The notes: a model not told the origin generated them from the letters alone. 64,000 nucleotides of DNA from Lachnospiraceae bacterium (GCA_017621815.1 JAGASK010000041.1:32379-96378); one strand, 5' to 3'. Numbered from the stretch's first letter, positions 1-9,358 are shown. A program made the numbers and translations.

Positions 1-255
1 GTAAACCTTGAGGCTGCAAAGGAGACAGCAAGGCAGCTTCGCATCCGAAATTATTCGGGAATGATTATGGTGGATTTTATCAATATGGAATCAGAAGAAG
101 ATAATCAGAAGCTCCTTGATTTCCTGGATGCCTGCCTTAAAAAAGATAAGGTGAGGACAAGACTTGTGGATATGACGGCGCTGGGAATCGTGGAAATAAC
201 CAGAAAGAAGGTCAAAAGGCCCTTAAGTGAGTGGATAAAGCCCGGTGAGGTATAA
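1..255 (+). CDS. rng: Ribonuclease G/E, C-terminal fragment
   Basis: The reading frame is open from base 1 and ends at 255, so only the last 84 residues are in the window. The visible part reads as the C-terminal end of the catalytic core of RNase E/G: NLEAAKETARQLRIRN, a GMIMVDFINM strand, a DNQKLLDFL helix, and the closing MTALGIVEITRKK segment before a short tail. These enzymes are single-strand-specific endoribonucleases acting in rRNA maturation and mRNA decay. The position just upstream of the rplU region is the usual Clostridia order. A strong terminator follows, so the genes after it are a separate unit. Confidence 0.88.
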   Translation, partial: VNLEAAKETARQLRIRNYSGMIMVDFINMESEEDNQKLLDFLDACLKKDKVRTRLVDMTALGIVEITRKKVKRPLSEWIKPGEV

Positions 256-266
256 ATCAGGTTTGG

Positions 267-315
267 TTCCCTGCCGTTTGAGATGAGAAAACCTCAAACG
301 GCAGGGAATTTTTGT
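267..315 (+). terminator. Rho-independent terminator of rng
   Basis: TTCCCTGCCGTTTGAG (267-282) is the exact reverse complement of the arm at 293-308. The right arm runs into AATTTTTG. This is a 16-bp perfect stem with a 10-base loop, placed 11 bases after the rng stop codon. Confidence 0.9.
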
Positions 316-471
316 TTATATTAATATAAAAATGTGAAAATGATGCAAATATGATACAACTTTGATGCATTTATGAAGTATTATACTTGATGATGAAAAT
401 GAAAAATTTCTGTATTGAAAGGAATCTGAAAAAGAAAATATATGGTTAGGAGAAAATGCAGGAATATGGGA

Positions 472-1506
472 ATGCGATTATCAAAAAGGATTTTAATGTG
501 TTTAGGAGCTGCAGTGATTTTATGGTCAGGAATACCGAGTATAAATGCTTTTGCATCCAAGGAGGCTTATCCCATTATCTATGGCGGTGAATTTGATGGA
601 AATGAGCCTGTTATGACACTGACACAGGATTCGGAAGATTATGTTGTCCTTTCCGGTGACAGTCTTTGGAAAATTTCTGAAAAACTATGGGGTGACGGTA
701 ATTTTTATGTAAGGCTTGCCGCTGCTAATAAAGATACCGTAACAGACCCCGATTTAATATATCCTGGTATGCGTCTTAAAATATCGCAAACAGGTTATAT
801 TGTCAGGGAAGAGGCCAAATACGGCGGTGCCCAGATGGGGAAATATTCCATGGATTTTCCTCATGGATGGAAAGTGGGAATGACACAATCCGGCAGCGCC
901 TTTGCTAATTTTGTGCTGTCGGGCGATGGCGTAATTGCATGTCTGATTCAGGATAAAAAGAGTGAAATTCTGCCTACAGTCAGTGATTGGCAGCAATGTA
1001 CACAGCAGATTACCGGTTATGCTGAAAAAAATTATAAGGAACAAGTATCAGATTTGAAATATGAGCATTACTGTATGGAAAATCAGGGAGAGAACTCCGG
1101 AGAACTGTACATATATTCTTTTACCTGGCATATCAGCTCCGACTATCCCTCTCTGACAGCACAGGTTTGTGCAGGCTTAAAGGTGACTGACCATATTCAG
1201 GCAGAGTTTATAGGCTATACTTTTGACGATTATGATATTTGCGGCTGTGTGCGTTATGTGACAGCCTCTTTTGAAGAGCACTATGAAACGGATAGTGACG
1301 GGAAATTTACTGTCAATGACTCCAATATGAGTATCGTTCCTGATACAGAATGGGAGCTTAAGGGAATGTTTAATGCTTTTGCATACGCAGATGAGTTTTT
1401 CACATCCAAACTTAACAGGATACTGGAAATTAATGAAGAAGAGAAAAGGGAAACAGAAAAAGCAGCTGATAAAATAAACAGGCAGTCAGCGCCAGGAGAA
1501 TCCTGA
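472..1506 (+). CDS. Exported LysM-domain protein
   Basis: About 344 residues. I chose ATG 472 because AGGA lies 8 bases upstream; the frame also has ATGs at 442 and 466, but the only good purine box before 442 is about 18 bases away. The N-terminus is a typical signal peptide (RLSKR, then a hydrophobic stretch ending SINAFA). A LysM domain follows at about residues 59-108 (YVVLSGDSLWKISEKLWG through DLIYPGMRLKI), which should bind peptidoglycan glycan chains. The remaining 230 residues are a mixed alpha/beta domain that I do not recognise. It is the first of three closely spaced genes (1-base gap to the next), suggesting an exported complex or co-regulated envelope proteins. Function unknown. 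Confidence 0.82.
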   Translation: MRLSKRILMCLGAAVILWSGIPSINAFASKEAYPIIYGGEFDGNEPVMTLTQDSEDYVVLSGDSLWKISEKLWGDGNFYVRLAAANKDTVTDPDLIYPGMRLKISQTGYIVREEAKYGGAQMGKYSMDFPHGWKVGMTQSGSAFANFVLSGDGVIACLIQDKKSEILPTVSDWQQCTQQITGYAEKNYKEQVSDLKYEHYCMENQGENSGELYIYSFTWHISSDYPSLTAQVCAGLKVTDHIQAEFIGYTFDDYDICGCVRYVTASFEEHYETDSDGKFTVNDSNMSIVPDTEWELKGMFNAFAYADEFFTSKLNRILEINEEEKRETEKAADKINRQSAPGES

Positions 1507-1507
1507 T

Positions 1508-2938
1508 ATGAAGAATTCTCCTCAAAAGAAAGTATTTGTACTGTTTGCGGCCAGTTTCCTGTTGCTTATCTTAAATCAGATTATTATGTCTCAAAAAAGC
1601 ATGATAGAAAAATATCAGGCAGAAAATGACAGATACCGACAGCAACTTTCAGAATATGAAAGCATGGAAGAAATAACTGCGGAATCGGGTTTTGTCAAAA
1701 AGGGCGGCGTATACCTGATAAATGACGAATCTCAGATGGAATTGCTTGCCGGGCTGATTAAAGAAAATAAGGAAATTGAACCCGGCGTACTGGCAGCCAA
1801 AGCCCGCTACCGGTTACAAAATAATTTATATCTGGATGATTGGTTTTCACTGGGAACGGAAACATTTCCTTTTAATGGGATGCTGGATGGAGACAATCAC
1901 AGGATTTTTGGCAATTTTGCTTTAGGGGACTATAATAATGCTGAATGCTTTATGGTGTTGGGAGAACAGGCTCAGACAGCTAATTTATATGTAAGTAACT
2001 GTATGCACAGGGATTCGGAGATTTTTGCCGCATTTCAAAATGCTTCTGAATTGGAAGAAATTTGCAGGAATCTTAGAAAATATCCTGATTGCAGACCAAA
2101 ATTCAGTGTTCAGGATTATCTTGCCAATACGGAAGAATTGGCAGAGTTATTAAAGGAAAACTGGAACAGAAATAAAGGCAGTAACGGATATTTTTTTGAA
2201 GTAAAATTTGAGCCGGAAAGATACGAGAATGGAATAATTCCTGTGTCCATAAGCCCCTTTATGCAAATTCCTGATGAGGAAATGCAGGAAATAATGAGGT
2301 TGGAGCTGACAGCTTCTGGCAGCTTTCTTTCCTTTATCAGACTGGAGTGTTTGGAAGGCTTAAATATATGCACCTTTGCCGTCTGTAATTCCGGGGAATG
2401 GAAGGAATATCATGTGCTGCTGCAGGGAATGTGGGAAGGAAAAGAGATTCCGCTGCAGCATTTGATGATTCCCCGCAATCAAAATGAAGACGCTTATTTT
2501 TATGATTATCATATTCAAAAAGAAGACATCAATTTTGACGGAAAAAAGGATTTAATGGTTCATGAGGGTTATTCTTACGGAAGCGGAGGAGAATGGGATA
2601 ATTATTGCGGGATTATTTTTAACGGAGAATATTTCTCCTATTATCCATCATTTCCGGAGCAGTTCAATTTTTTTGAGCCATATTGTAAAAGAATTATATC
2701 CTTCGGGCAGGTCGGCGCCTATTGTCCCTACGTGCTTGTTTATGAAGTAGTGAATGGAGAATACAGGCTGACCAGACAACTTTCTTACCATATAGGTACA
2801 GAAGGAGAAGGTAATATTCTGTATTATTATGAAATGGAAGAGCTTGTCTGCACACACATTATTACCGGCGGTTATGATGAAATCAGGGAGCTTTATCCTG
2901 ATTTGAGCAATTATTGGAACTGGAGGGATAAAGGATAA
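1508..2938 (+). CDS. Membrane-anchored extracytoplasmic protein, unknown function
   Basis: 476 residues. Residues 9-27 form a single membrane segment with a positive N-terminus, so the rest probably lies outside the cell. A short coiled-coil-like stretch follows (KYQAENDRYRQQLSEYES). Around residues 115-140, FNGMLDGDNHRIFGNF resembles the GLUG-type repeat found in bacterial surface proteins. The C-terminal third contains INFDGKKDLMV, an acidic loop like the calcium-binding-like DxxxDGxxDL units of VCBS/FG-GAP-type proteins. It starts 1 base after the LysM gene and ends directly against the lipoprotein gene (TAA followed at once by ATG), so the three are almost certainly one operon. No enzymatic motif was seen. 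Confidence 0.78.
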   Translation: MKNSPQKKVFVLFAASFLLLILNQIIMSQKSMIEKYQAENDRYRQQLSEYESMEEITAESGFVKKGGVYLINDESQMELLAGLIKENKEIEPGVLAAKARYRLQNNLYLDDWFSLGTETFPFNGMLDGDNHRIFGNFALGDYNNAECFMVLGEQAQTANLYVSNCMHRDSEIFAAFQNASELEEICRNLRKYPDCRPKFSVQDYLANTEELAELLKENWNRNKGSNGYFFEVKFEPERYENGIIPVSISPFMQIPDEEMQEIMRLELTASGSFLSFIRLECLEGLNICTFAVCNSGEWKEYHVLLQGMWEGKEIPLQHLMIPRNQNEDAYFYDYHIQKEDINFDGKKDLMVHEGYSYGSGGEWDNYCGIIFNGEYFSYYPSFPEQFNFFEPYCKRIISFGQVGAYCPYVLVYEVVNGEYRLTRQLSYHIGTEGEGNILYYYEMEELVCTHIITGGYDEIRELYPDLSNYWNWRDKG

Positions 2939-5014
2939 ATGAAAAAGAGATACATCAGAGAAAGAATATGCTCTTTAACTGTATTGACAGCAATTTATCT
3001 GGCAGGATTATTATTTTCCGGGTGCGGTTCCCCAAAAGAAGATGCTGCAGATGAAGGAATCAAAGCATCCAATGAAAATTATTCTGATGAAACTCTGTAT
3101 AAAGAAACTCCAAAGCCTGAATTGTCTGCGGAAAAAACTCCGGAAAAGACTTCAGAAAAGCCTGACAGTTTTGTATTAACTTATGACGGGAAAGAAACAG
3201 ACATTATTATTTCCCTTGAAGACTGTAACTGCGAATATGATAAAAACGGAATTCAGATTTATTCAAAATATATCAGCAACTATGATTGGGTGGATGAAGA
3301 TTTTCCTTACTTTCAATATGTTTTTTATATTCAAACACCTTCTGAAAATGTGCAGATATTTCCGGTTAAGGATTTTCTGATTAATACAGAGGAGGAAACC
3401 CTTTATATATCCAGTGAAATATCAGATTTTATTACCATGCAGGAAATCAGTTTTTCTGATATTGCTGACAATGAGACCGGTTATGAATATAAAATAATGA
3501 ACAGATTTTCCCTTGCAGAACTGATTGGAGAAGCCTATCAGCTTTCTGTGAGGACATTTTCTGATTTACATTTTTCTTTCACAGGGATTGAAAAAGAAAA
3601 TGAAACCTATATTGTAAAAGGTGAAGCCTCAGGCATTCACAAACCTACAGGCGAAAAATATTACATTGACTGGAAATGGAATAAAGCTTCCGGAGAAGAA
3701 ACAGCCGTTCCCTATCTGCTTACAGTTTATGATGAGAAAAAAGACAGGAAAGTATTTGAGGAATGTGAAAAAGCTTTTGAATGTCTGAAGCAGGGTGACT
3801 GGTCTATGGTAGAAATTGACAGTGATAAGGAATATCTGCGGGGACTTACAGGAGATGAGTGGTGCACACAGGATGTTAATGGAGACGGGCTGCCGGAACT
3901 AATCGGTTATTTTGCCCCTGAAAATTCAAATATAAAACAAATTGCAGTTATTTTTGCTTATCAGGATGACAGAATAAAAATGGTTTTGGCGGATGTCAAT
4001 GACGGAATGGAATATTATTTCCTGTGTGAAAACGGAAATTTGATATATGATTCTGAAAGCACTATCGGATATGGTTCTTTTACGCAATGCGTCTTTGATG
4101 TAAAATGGGAAAGAAAGGATTTGCGCAGACTAATACTATACCGTTTTCTTGATTCTTATTCCGAAGAGGAAGATGAATATTTAAAGAAATTATATCCTGA
4201 CACATATGGTGCCGGAGGAGGCGGCTTTTATTTTTATTCCGTGGAGCCTAAAACAGAGGAAGAATTAAAAAATAGCCAGGAGAATGAATACTGGACCTGG
4301 AACCTTATTTCAAAGGAGCAGTTTTTGGAAGATTATGAGAGAATGACGGGATATAATTTCCTTGAAGAGAGTCTTTACTGGGCAGATTTTTTAGATGGGA
4401 CTTATGAAACTCTGGAAGCCTGCAATAATGCATTTACCCTTATTAAGCAGGGGGACTGGTCTTTAGTAATTCCTTTTGAAGGAATGGAAAATCTGACCCG
4501 AAAAGAGAATTTAAAATGGCTGCAAGCCGATGTAAATGGTGACAAAATACCGGAACTGCTCAGTTTATACTCAGAAAATGCAGAAAATTCCATAAGCCCA
4601 ATAGAGCATATTTTTATATATAAAGCCGGAAAAGTTGAACATGTATTTTCTGATTTAAATGATTATACTGAATTTTTTTTCATTGGAAAAAACAGAAATC
4701 TTATTTATAATTATAGTAATTATGGTTTGGTGGATTATGGAAGTTATTCCCAATATCGGTTTGATGAAACATGGGACAGAGTATTGCTTGATAAGCTGGA
4801 AATATATCATTTTGAAGATGAAGAATATTATGAAGATGAAGAAATATTATATTTAAAAGAACAATATCCGGATACTTTCGGAAAGGACGGCAGCGGTTTT
4901 TATTTCTTCAGGATGCAGGAGCCAATTTCAAAGGAACAGTTTTTGGAATCTTATCAGCAAATGACAGGTTTTAATTTTTTAACAGAGAAGGACTGGCAGG
5001 ATATGGGCTTTTAA
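2939..5014 (+). CDS. Lipoprotein with internally duplicated DxNGDG domain
   Basis: 691 residues. The signal peptide ends in LLFSGC, a lipobox that puts the lipidated cysteine at about residue 29. A Glu/Lys/Pro-rich linker (ELSAEKTPEKTSEKP) follows. Residues about 275-478 and 492-690 are two copies of the same unit: each begins with an (E/N)xAFxxxKQGDWS helix, carries a DVNGD(G/K)xPEL acidic loop, has a GSYSQ- or GSFTQ-like strand, a YPDT(F/Y)G..G.G.FYF strand, and ends with SKEQFLE.Y..MTG.NFL. The acidic loops look like calcium-binding-like EF/VCBS loops. The upstream neighbour also has one, so the operon probably makes an envelope-surface assembly. The actual function is unknown. Confidence 0.8.
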   Translation: MKKRYIRERICSLTVLTAIYLAGLLFSGCGSPKEDAADEGIKASNENYSDETLYKETPKPELSAEKTPEKTSEKPDSFVLTYDGKETDIIISLEDCNCEYDKNGIQIYSKYISNYDWVDEDFPYFQYVFYIQTPSENVQIFPVKDFLINTEEETLYISSEISDFITMQEISFSDIADNETGYEYKIMNRFSLAELIGEAYQLSVRTFSDLHFSFTGIEKENETYIVKGEASGIHKPTGEKYYIDWKWNKASGEETAVPYLLTVYDEKKDRKVFEECEKAFECLKQGDWSMVEIDSDKEYLRGLTGDEWCTQDVNGDGLPELIGYFAPENSNIKQIAVIFAYQDDRIKMVLADVNDGMEYYFLCENGNLIYDSESTIGYGSFTQCVFDVKWERKDLRRLILYRFLDSYSEEEDEYLKKLYPDTYGAGGGGFYFYSVEPKTEEELKNSQENEYWTWNLISKEQFLEDYERMTGYNFLEESLYWADFLDGTYETLEACNNAFTLIKQGDWSLVIPFEGMENLTRKENLKWLQADVNGDKIPELLSLYSENAENSISPIEHIFIYKAGKVEHVFSDLNDYTEFFFIGKNRNLIYNYSNYGLVDYGSYSQYRFDETWDRVLLDKLEIYHFEDEEYYEDEEILYLKEQYPDTFGKDGSGFYFFRMQEPISKEQFLESYQQMTGFNFLTEKDWQDMGF
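3759..5000 (+). repeat. Internal domain duplication in the lipoprotein gene
   Basis: Unit 1 covers roughly 3759-4373 and unit 2 roughly 4411-5000. The two translate to alignable domains (KQGDWS, DVNGD, YPDT, FLE.Y..MTG, NFL in the same order and spacing) but are clearly diverged, so this is an old duplication rather than a recent tandem copy. Confidence 0.75.
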
Positions 5015-5143
5015 CAGAAAAGTAATATGAAAATTTGCTATAAAAAATAGTATTTGAATTTGTGGTATCGAAAAATGCTAAACGGCAGAAAACCTTGTAA
5101 AATAAATCGAAATTTGAAAACCACGATTTTATAAGTGATTACC

Positions 5144-5180
5144 GCCACTCATAGGGGCAAAAACATGAGAAGCGAGTGGC
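5144..5180 (+). other. Structured leader of the phosphorylase-like gene
   Basis: The gap 5015-5260 holds no convincing gene. GCCACTC (5144-5150) pairs with GAGTGGC (5174-5180); an alternative inner pairing is CTCAT (5148-5152) with ATGAG (5165-5169). The loop carries CTCATAGGGGCAAAAACA (5148-5165), which recurs with 2 changes at 6133-6150 before the next gene. A second inverted pair (CATATGTG with CACATATG) lies at about 5200-5233. It may be a regulatory leader or a recombination footprint; which of these cannot be told here. Confidence 0.4.
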
Positions 5181-5260
5181 AATCGGGAAACTGTGACATA
5201 TGTGCGCATTCAAAAGAAGCACAGTCACATATGGGATTCATGGAAGGGAGAACAAATATT

Positions 5261-6022
5261 ATGATTACGGAAAGCAAATATCCAATATTTGAGTTTGATG
5301 ATAACAAAGTTGCAAAATTAAATCCAACATCTTTTGTAGACCAATCGTTTGAAACAGATAAGTTAATTATTACTTTTTTTCCTGAGGTTATGGATAAGTT
5401 AGTAAAAGAGGGTAAGATTACGCTTGAAAGAACGATTAGTGGTGAAAACCCGGTCTTAATATATCGTTTTCTGGACAATGATATTCTGATTACATTGGGA
5501 CAGGTCGGCTGTCCGGCTTGTGCGGGAAATTTAGATTTATTTAATGCCATGGGTATTACCAAGGTTATGTTCTGTGGCGGCGGTGGAGTTCTTGATAAAA
5601 ACATCGAAGTGGGTCAGGTACTTGTGGTGGACGGAGCAATTAGGGACGAGGGGTTTTCATACCATTACATAGAACCTTCAAGATATATCTTTACAAATCC
5701 CGAAACAACCAAAAAAATCACGCAGTATTTAGAAAAAAATTCTATTTCCTACATTCGCGGGTTGACCTGGACAACGGATGCAGTATTCAGAGAAACTGCT
5801 GACAGAATAGCACGGAGAAAAGAAGAAGGTGCAAAGATTGTAGAAATGGAGCAGGCAGGGTGTATTGCCGTTTCACAATTCAGAGGTTTTGAATATGGAG
5901 CATTGATATATGGTGGGGATGATGTTTCGCAGGACGAGTGGAGCAATAGGAACTGGCGTAGCCGAGAAGGAATTCGCTATGACCTTGTGACGATTTGTAA
6001 AAAGCTGGTTGAAATATTATAG
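5261..6022 (+). CDS. Nucleoside phosphorylase family protein
   Basis: 253 residues from ATG 5261, chosen because GGAAGGGAG lies 10 bases upstream; the open frame extends back to 5135 but those codons look like leader. It resembles the PNP/UDP phosphorylase superfamily, enzymes that cleave nucleosides with phosphate to a free base and ribose-1-phosphate. Supporting features are the glycine-rich core GITKVMFCGGGGVLD, the VVDGAIRDEGFSYHY segment, and KIVEMEQAG near residue 200, matching the Met-Glu pair that contacts ribose in this family, followed by GGDDVS. Substrate (uridine, purine or another nucleoside) cannot be assigned. It stands alone between two gaps, outside the normal rng-rplU order, and may have been gained. 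Confidence 0.8.
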   Translation: MITESKYPIFEFDDNKVAKLNPTSFVDQSFETDKLIITFFPEVMDKLVKEGKITLERTISGENPVLIYRFLDNDILITLGQVGCPACAGNLDLFNAMGITKVMFCGGGGVLDKNIEVGQVLVVDGAIRDEGFSYHYIEPSRYIFTNPETTKKITQYLEKNSISYIRGLTWTTDAVFRETADRIARRKEEGAKIVEMEQAGCIAVSQFRGFEYGALIYGGDDVSQDEWSNRNWRSREGIRYDLVTICKKLVEIL

Positions 6023-6047
6023 CGCTAATTTATCCTGCTCGGTAAGA

Positions 6048-6150
6048 CTACGGTTATACGGCTCCATGGAAAGGCAGTTCCCCGCAGGGGAAAATATGCT
6101 GAGTACAAGCCGTAGAATTCCTCTTGCTTTGGCTCGTAAGGGCAAAAACA
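6048..6150 (+). other. Structured leader of the VOC-protein gene
   Basis: TACGGCT (6057-6063) pairs with AGCCGTA (6108-6114), enclosing a small hairpin CCCC-GCA-GGGG (6080-6090). Downstream is CTCGTAAGGGCAAAAACA (6133-6150), which matches the leader of the previous gene at 16 of 18 bases. The stretch 6023-6200 has no convincing gene. It may be an untranslated regulatory leader or a remnant of the event that brought in the neighbouring gene. Confidence 0.4.
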
Positions 6151-6201
6151 AGGGGAAATGACTTTCAGAGGGTGGTTTAAGATAAATTTGCAGGAGGAAA
6201 A

Positions 6202-6588
6202 ATGAAAAATTATAATCAAGTTTATGTGAAAAATAGTTTTGAAGCGGCAAAAATGTATTGCAAAGCATTTGGTGCAGAGATTACACGTGAGTTCAGAAAT
6301 GAGAACAATACTGCTTATGACCACTGTGAATTATCTGTAGATGGAGAAGGATTTCTGGCATTAGCGGAAGCGAAAAATCCTTGTGATATAAATGTAGTGC
6401 ACAAGTATAAATGGGAAACCATGACATTTAATGTATTTGAGATGGGGACTGAGGAAGCTGTTTATAACGCATTTCAGGTTTTGGGCAATGGTGGAGTGAT
6501 TATTGAACCTATTCATGAACTTCCATGGAGTAAATGTTGCGCCACTATTATTGATAAATTTGGGGTATGTTGGTGGATTTCCATTTAA
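6202..6588 (+). CDS. VOC-superfamily (PhnB/glyoxalase-like) protein
   Basis: 128 residues with a good GCAGGAGG ribosome binding site. The sequence follows the PhnB-like branch of the vicinal oxygen chelate fold: an N-terminal VYVKNSFEAAKMYCKAFGAE helix-strand unit, a central HCELSVDG strand, and a C-terminal GGVIIEPIHELPWSKCCATIIDKFGVCW segment. Members include glyoxalases, dioxygenases and antibiotic-binding proteins, while PhnB-like proteins themselves mostly have no assigned reaction. It is a single gene with its own leader, placed between the phosphorylase-like gene and the rplU promoter. The substrate is unknown. Confidence 0.8.
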   Translation: MKNYNQVYVKNSFEAAKMYCKAFGAEITREFRNENNTAYDHCELSVDGEGFLALAEAKNPCDINVVHKYKWETMTFNVFEMGTEEAVYNAFQVLGNGGVIIEPIHELPWSKCCATIIDKFGVCWWISI

Positions 6589-6604
6589 AAATTGAGAAAA
6601 TTAC

Positions 6605-6640
6605 TTGACAGGGCATGGCTTAAATGGTATAGTTTATGAG
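6605..6640 (+). promoter_or_regulatory. Promoter of the rplU operon
   Basis: TTGACA (6605-6610), a 17-base spacer, and TATAGT (6628-6633) form a near-consensus vegetative sigma factor promoter. Transcription should begin about 6640, giving an untranslated leader of nearly 90 bases before rplU. Confidence 0.85.
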
Positions 6641-6728
6641 TATGCCGCATAACGAGGTAGAAGTGCGCAAAGACGCCACCGTAGTTAGCGAGAAAATCAG
6701 TTTCGGCTGATTAGAAGGAGGTGCCCAT
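6641..6728 (+). promoter_or_regulatory. Ribosomal L21 leader RNA
   Basis: The stretch between the promoter and rplU has the position, length and GC-rich folded character of the L21 leader described in Firmicutes, which is thought to bind L21 or another operon product and adjust expression. The piece ends in AGAAGGAGG just before the rplU ATG, so folding could mask translation. I infer the family from context, not from a covariance search. Confidence 0.65.
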
Positions 6729-7034
6729 ATGTACGCAATCATTGCAACAGGTGGAAAGCAGTATAAAGTTTCCGAAGGTGATGTAATTAAAGTTGAAAAA
6801 CTGAATGCACAGCCCGGCGAAACAGTTACTTTTGACCAGGTTATCGCAGTAAGTGATAACGAGCTTAAGGTTGCCGGAGATGTAGCGAATGCTAACGTAA
6901 CTGCAACAGTTATGGAGCAGGGAAGATACCGTAAGGTTATCGTTTACAAGTATAAGAGAAAAACCGGTTATCATAAGAAAAATGGTCATAGACAAGCATA
7001 CACACAGGTTAAGATTGAAAAAATCAACGCTTAG
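6729..7034 (+). CDS. rplU: 50S ribosomal protein L21
   Basis: 101 residues, normal full length. The sequence starts MYAIIATGGKQYKVSEGD, the standard L21 N-terminus, and ends with KRKTGYHKKNGHRQAYTQVKI, the basic rRNA-binding tail. It is the first gene of a tight operon with prp and rpmA and sits behind a strong promoter and leader. L21 binds 23S rRNA early in large-subunit assembly. Confidence 0.98.
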   Translation: MYAIIATGGKQYKVSEGDVIKVEKLNAQPGETVTFDQVIAVSDNELKVAGDVANANVTATVMEQGRYRKVIVYKYKRKTGYHKKNGHRQAYTQVKIEKINA

Positions 7035-7050
7035 TATGTAGGATCAGGTT

Positions 7051-7380
7051 ATGACAACCATTACGATTTATAAATCCAAAAACGGAGAATATAAAAGACT
7101 GGCCTGTAAAGGTCATGCAGGTTATGCAGCTTATGGCAAAGATATTGTCTGTGCCTCGGTTTCCTGCCTTGTCATCAATACCATTAATTCACTGGATGAA
7201 TTGGTTCATGAAAAAATGGATATAATGACTGATGAGCAGCAGGGACTGATAGACTGCAGATTTCAGAATACTCTTTCTAAAGAGGGCATATTGCTGATGG
7301 ATTCTCTTGTACTTGGATTAAAGGGTATCGTAGGTGACTACGGTAAGAAGTATCTGGAACTTAAATTCAAGGAGGTGTAA
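7051..7380 (+). CDS. prp: Ribosomal-processing cysteine protease Prp
   Basis: 109 residues, family YsxB/Prp. The catalytic pair is in place: His22 in GHAGYA and Cys34 in GKDIVCASVS, matching the positions known from the Staphylococcus aureus enzyme. Prp removes the N-terminal extension of ribosomal protein L27 before it joins the ribosome. It sits between rplU and rpmA (the L27 gene), only 3 bases before the latter, and the L27 here carries the extension it cuts, so the functional pairing is well supported. Confidence 0.95.
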   Translation: MTTITIYKSKNGEYKRLACKGHAGYAAYGKDIVCASVSCLVINTINSLDELVHEKMDIMTDEQQGLIDCRFQNTLSKEGILLMDSLVLGLKGIVGDYGKKYLELKFKEV

Positions 7381-7383
7381 ACC

Positions 7384-7668
7384 ATGTTAAAGATGAACCT
7401 TCAATTTTTCGCTCATAAAAAGGGTGTTGGTTCTACTAAGAACGGTAGAGATTCCGAATCCAAGAGATTAGGTGCGAAAAGAGCTGACGGACAATTCGTA
7501 AAAGCAGGAAATATTTTATACAGACAGCGTGGAACAAAGATTCATCCCGGCATTAATGTAGGTATCGGCGGTGATGACACATTGTTCGCATTAGTTGACG
7601 GTGTACTTAGATTCGAAAGAAAAGGAAGAGATAAGAAACAGGCTTCCGTATATCCTGTAGAGAAATAG
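7384..7668 (+). CDS. rpmA: 50S ribosomal protein L27 with cleavable extension
   Basis: 94 residues. Before the mature start ([15 protein letters not shown]) lies MLKMNLQFF, the extension found in Firmicutes, Fusobacteria and relatives. Prp cuts after the Phe-Phe, exposing the N-terminal arm that reaches the peptidyl transferase centre. The remaining sequence is a normal L27 ([17 protein letters not shown]). Confidence 0.98.
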   Translation: MLKMNLQFFAHKKGVGSTKNGRDSESKRLGAKRADGQFVKAGNILYRQRGTKIHPGINVGIGGDDTLFALVDGVLRFERKGRDKKQASVYPVEK

Positions 7669-7679
7669 TACGATGAATC

Positions 7680-7713
7680 GGGCTTCAAACTTAACTGTTT
7701 GAAGCCCTTTTTG
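7680..7713 (+). terminator. Terminator/attenuator between rpmA and obgE
   Basis: GGGCTTCAAAC (7680-7690) pairs perfectly with GTTTGAAGCCC (7697-7707), followed by a T-rich tail (TTTTTG). It separates the ribosomal protein genes from obgE, so it probably lowers but does not abolish read-through. The obgE ribosome binding site (GAAAGGA) starts immediately after it. Confidence 0.85.
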
Positions 7714-7724
7714 AAAGGAAATAA

Positions 7725-9023
<1,299 letters not shown>

Positions 9024-9052
9024 ATCTGTATACAAATAGGAGATATTTTATT

Positions 9053-9343
9053 ATGACAAGTAAGCAGCGTGCCTATTTAAAAGGACTTGCAATGAATATT
9101 GAGCCTGTTTTCCAGATTGGAAAATCAGGACTTATCCCTGAAGTAACAGAAGCAGTAAGTGAAGCTTTTAATACAAAAGAATTAATTAAAATTGCCGTAC
9201 TTAAGAACTGTATGGAAGATCCTAAAGAAATTGCATCCCTTCTGGGTGAAAGAACAAAATCTCAGGTTGTCCAGGTAATCGGCAAAAAAATTGTATTATA
9301 TAAGGAAAGTAAAAATCATAAGAAGATTAATCTTCCTTTATAG
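9053..9343 (+). CDS. yhbY: CRM-domain RNA-binding protein YhbY
   Basis: 96 residues, one CRM domain: MTSKQRAYLKGLAMNIEPVFQIGKSGL at the N-terminus and the GLI/ELIKIAVLKNC core. YhbY binds pre-50S particles and is thought to help ribosome assembly. It is 29 bases after obgE and 15 before nadD, in the same operon. Confidence 0.95.
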   Translation: MTSKQRAYLKGLAMNIEPVFQIGKSGLIPEVTEAVSEAFNTKELIKIAVLKNCMEDPKEIASLLGERTKSQVVQVIGKKIVLYKESKNHKKINLPL

Positions 9344-9358
9344 GAAAGCAGGTATTGT

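Noticed and set aside
5135-5260. N-terminal extension of the phosphorylase-like protein
   Set aside because: No ribosome binding site before the earlier start, the extension falls in the inverted-repeat leader, and the GGAAGGGAG site supports ATG 5261.
5149-5604. Antisense 151-residue frame over the phosphorylase-like gene
   Set aside because: It mirrors the real gene, has no ribosome binding site and no recognisable domain.
6017-6324. Two - strand frames in the VOC leader
   Set aside because: They read through the inverted repeats, overlap each other and show no family features.
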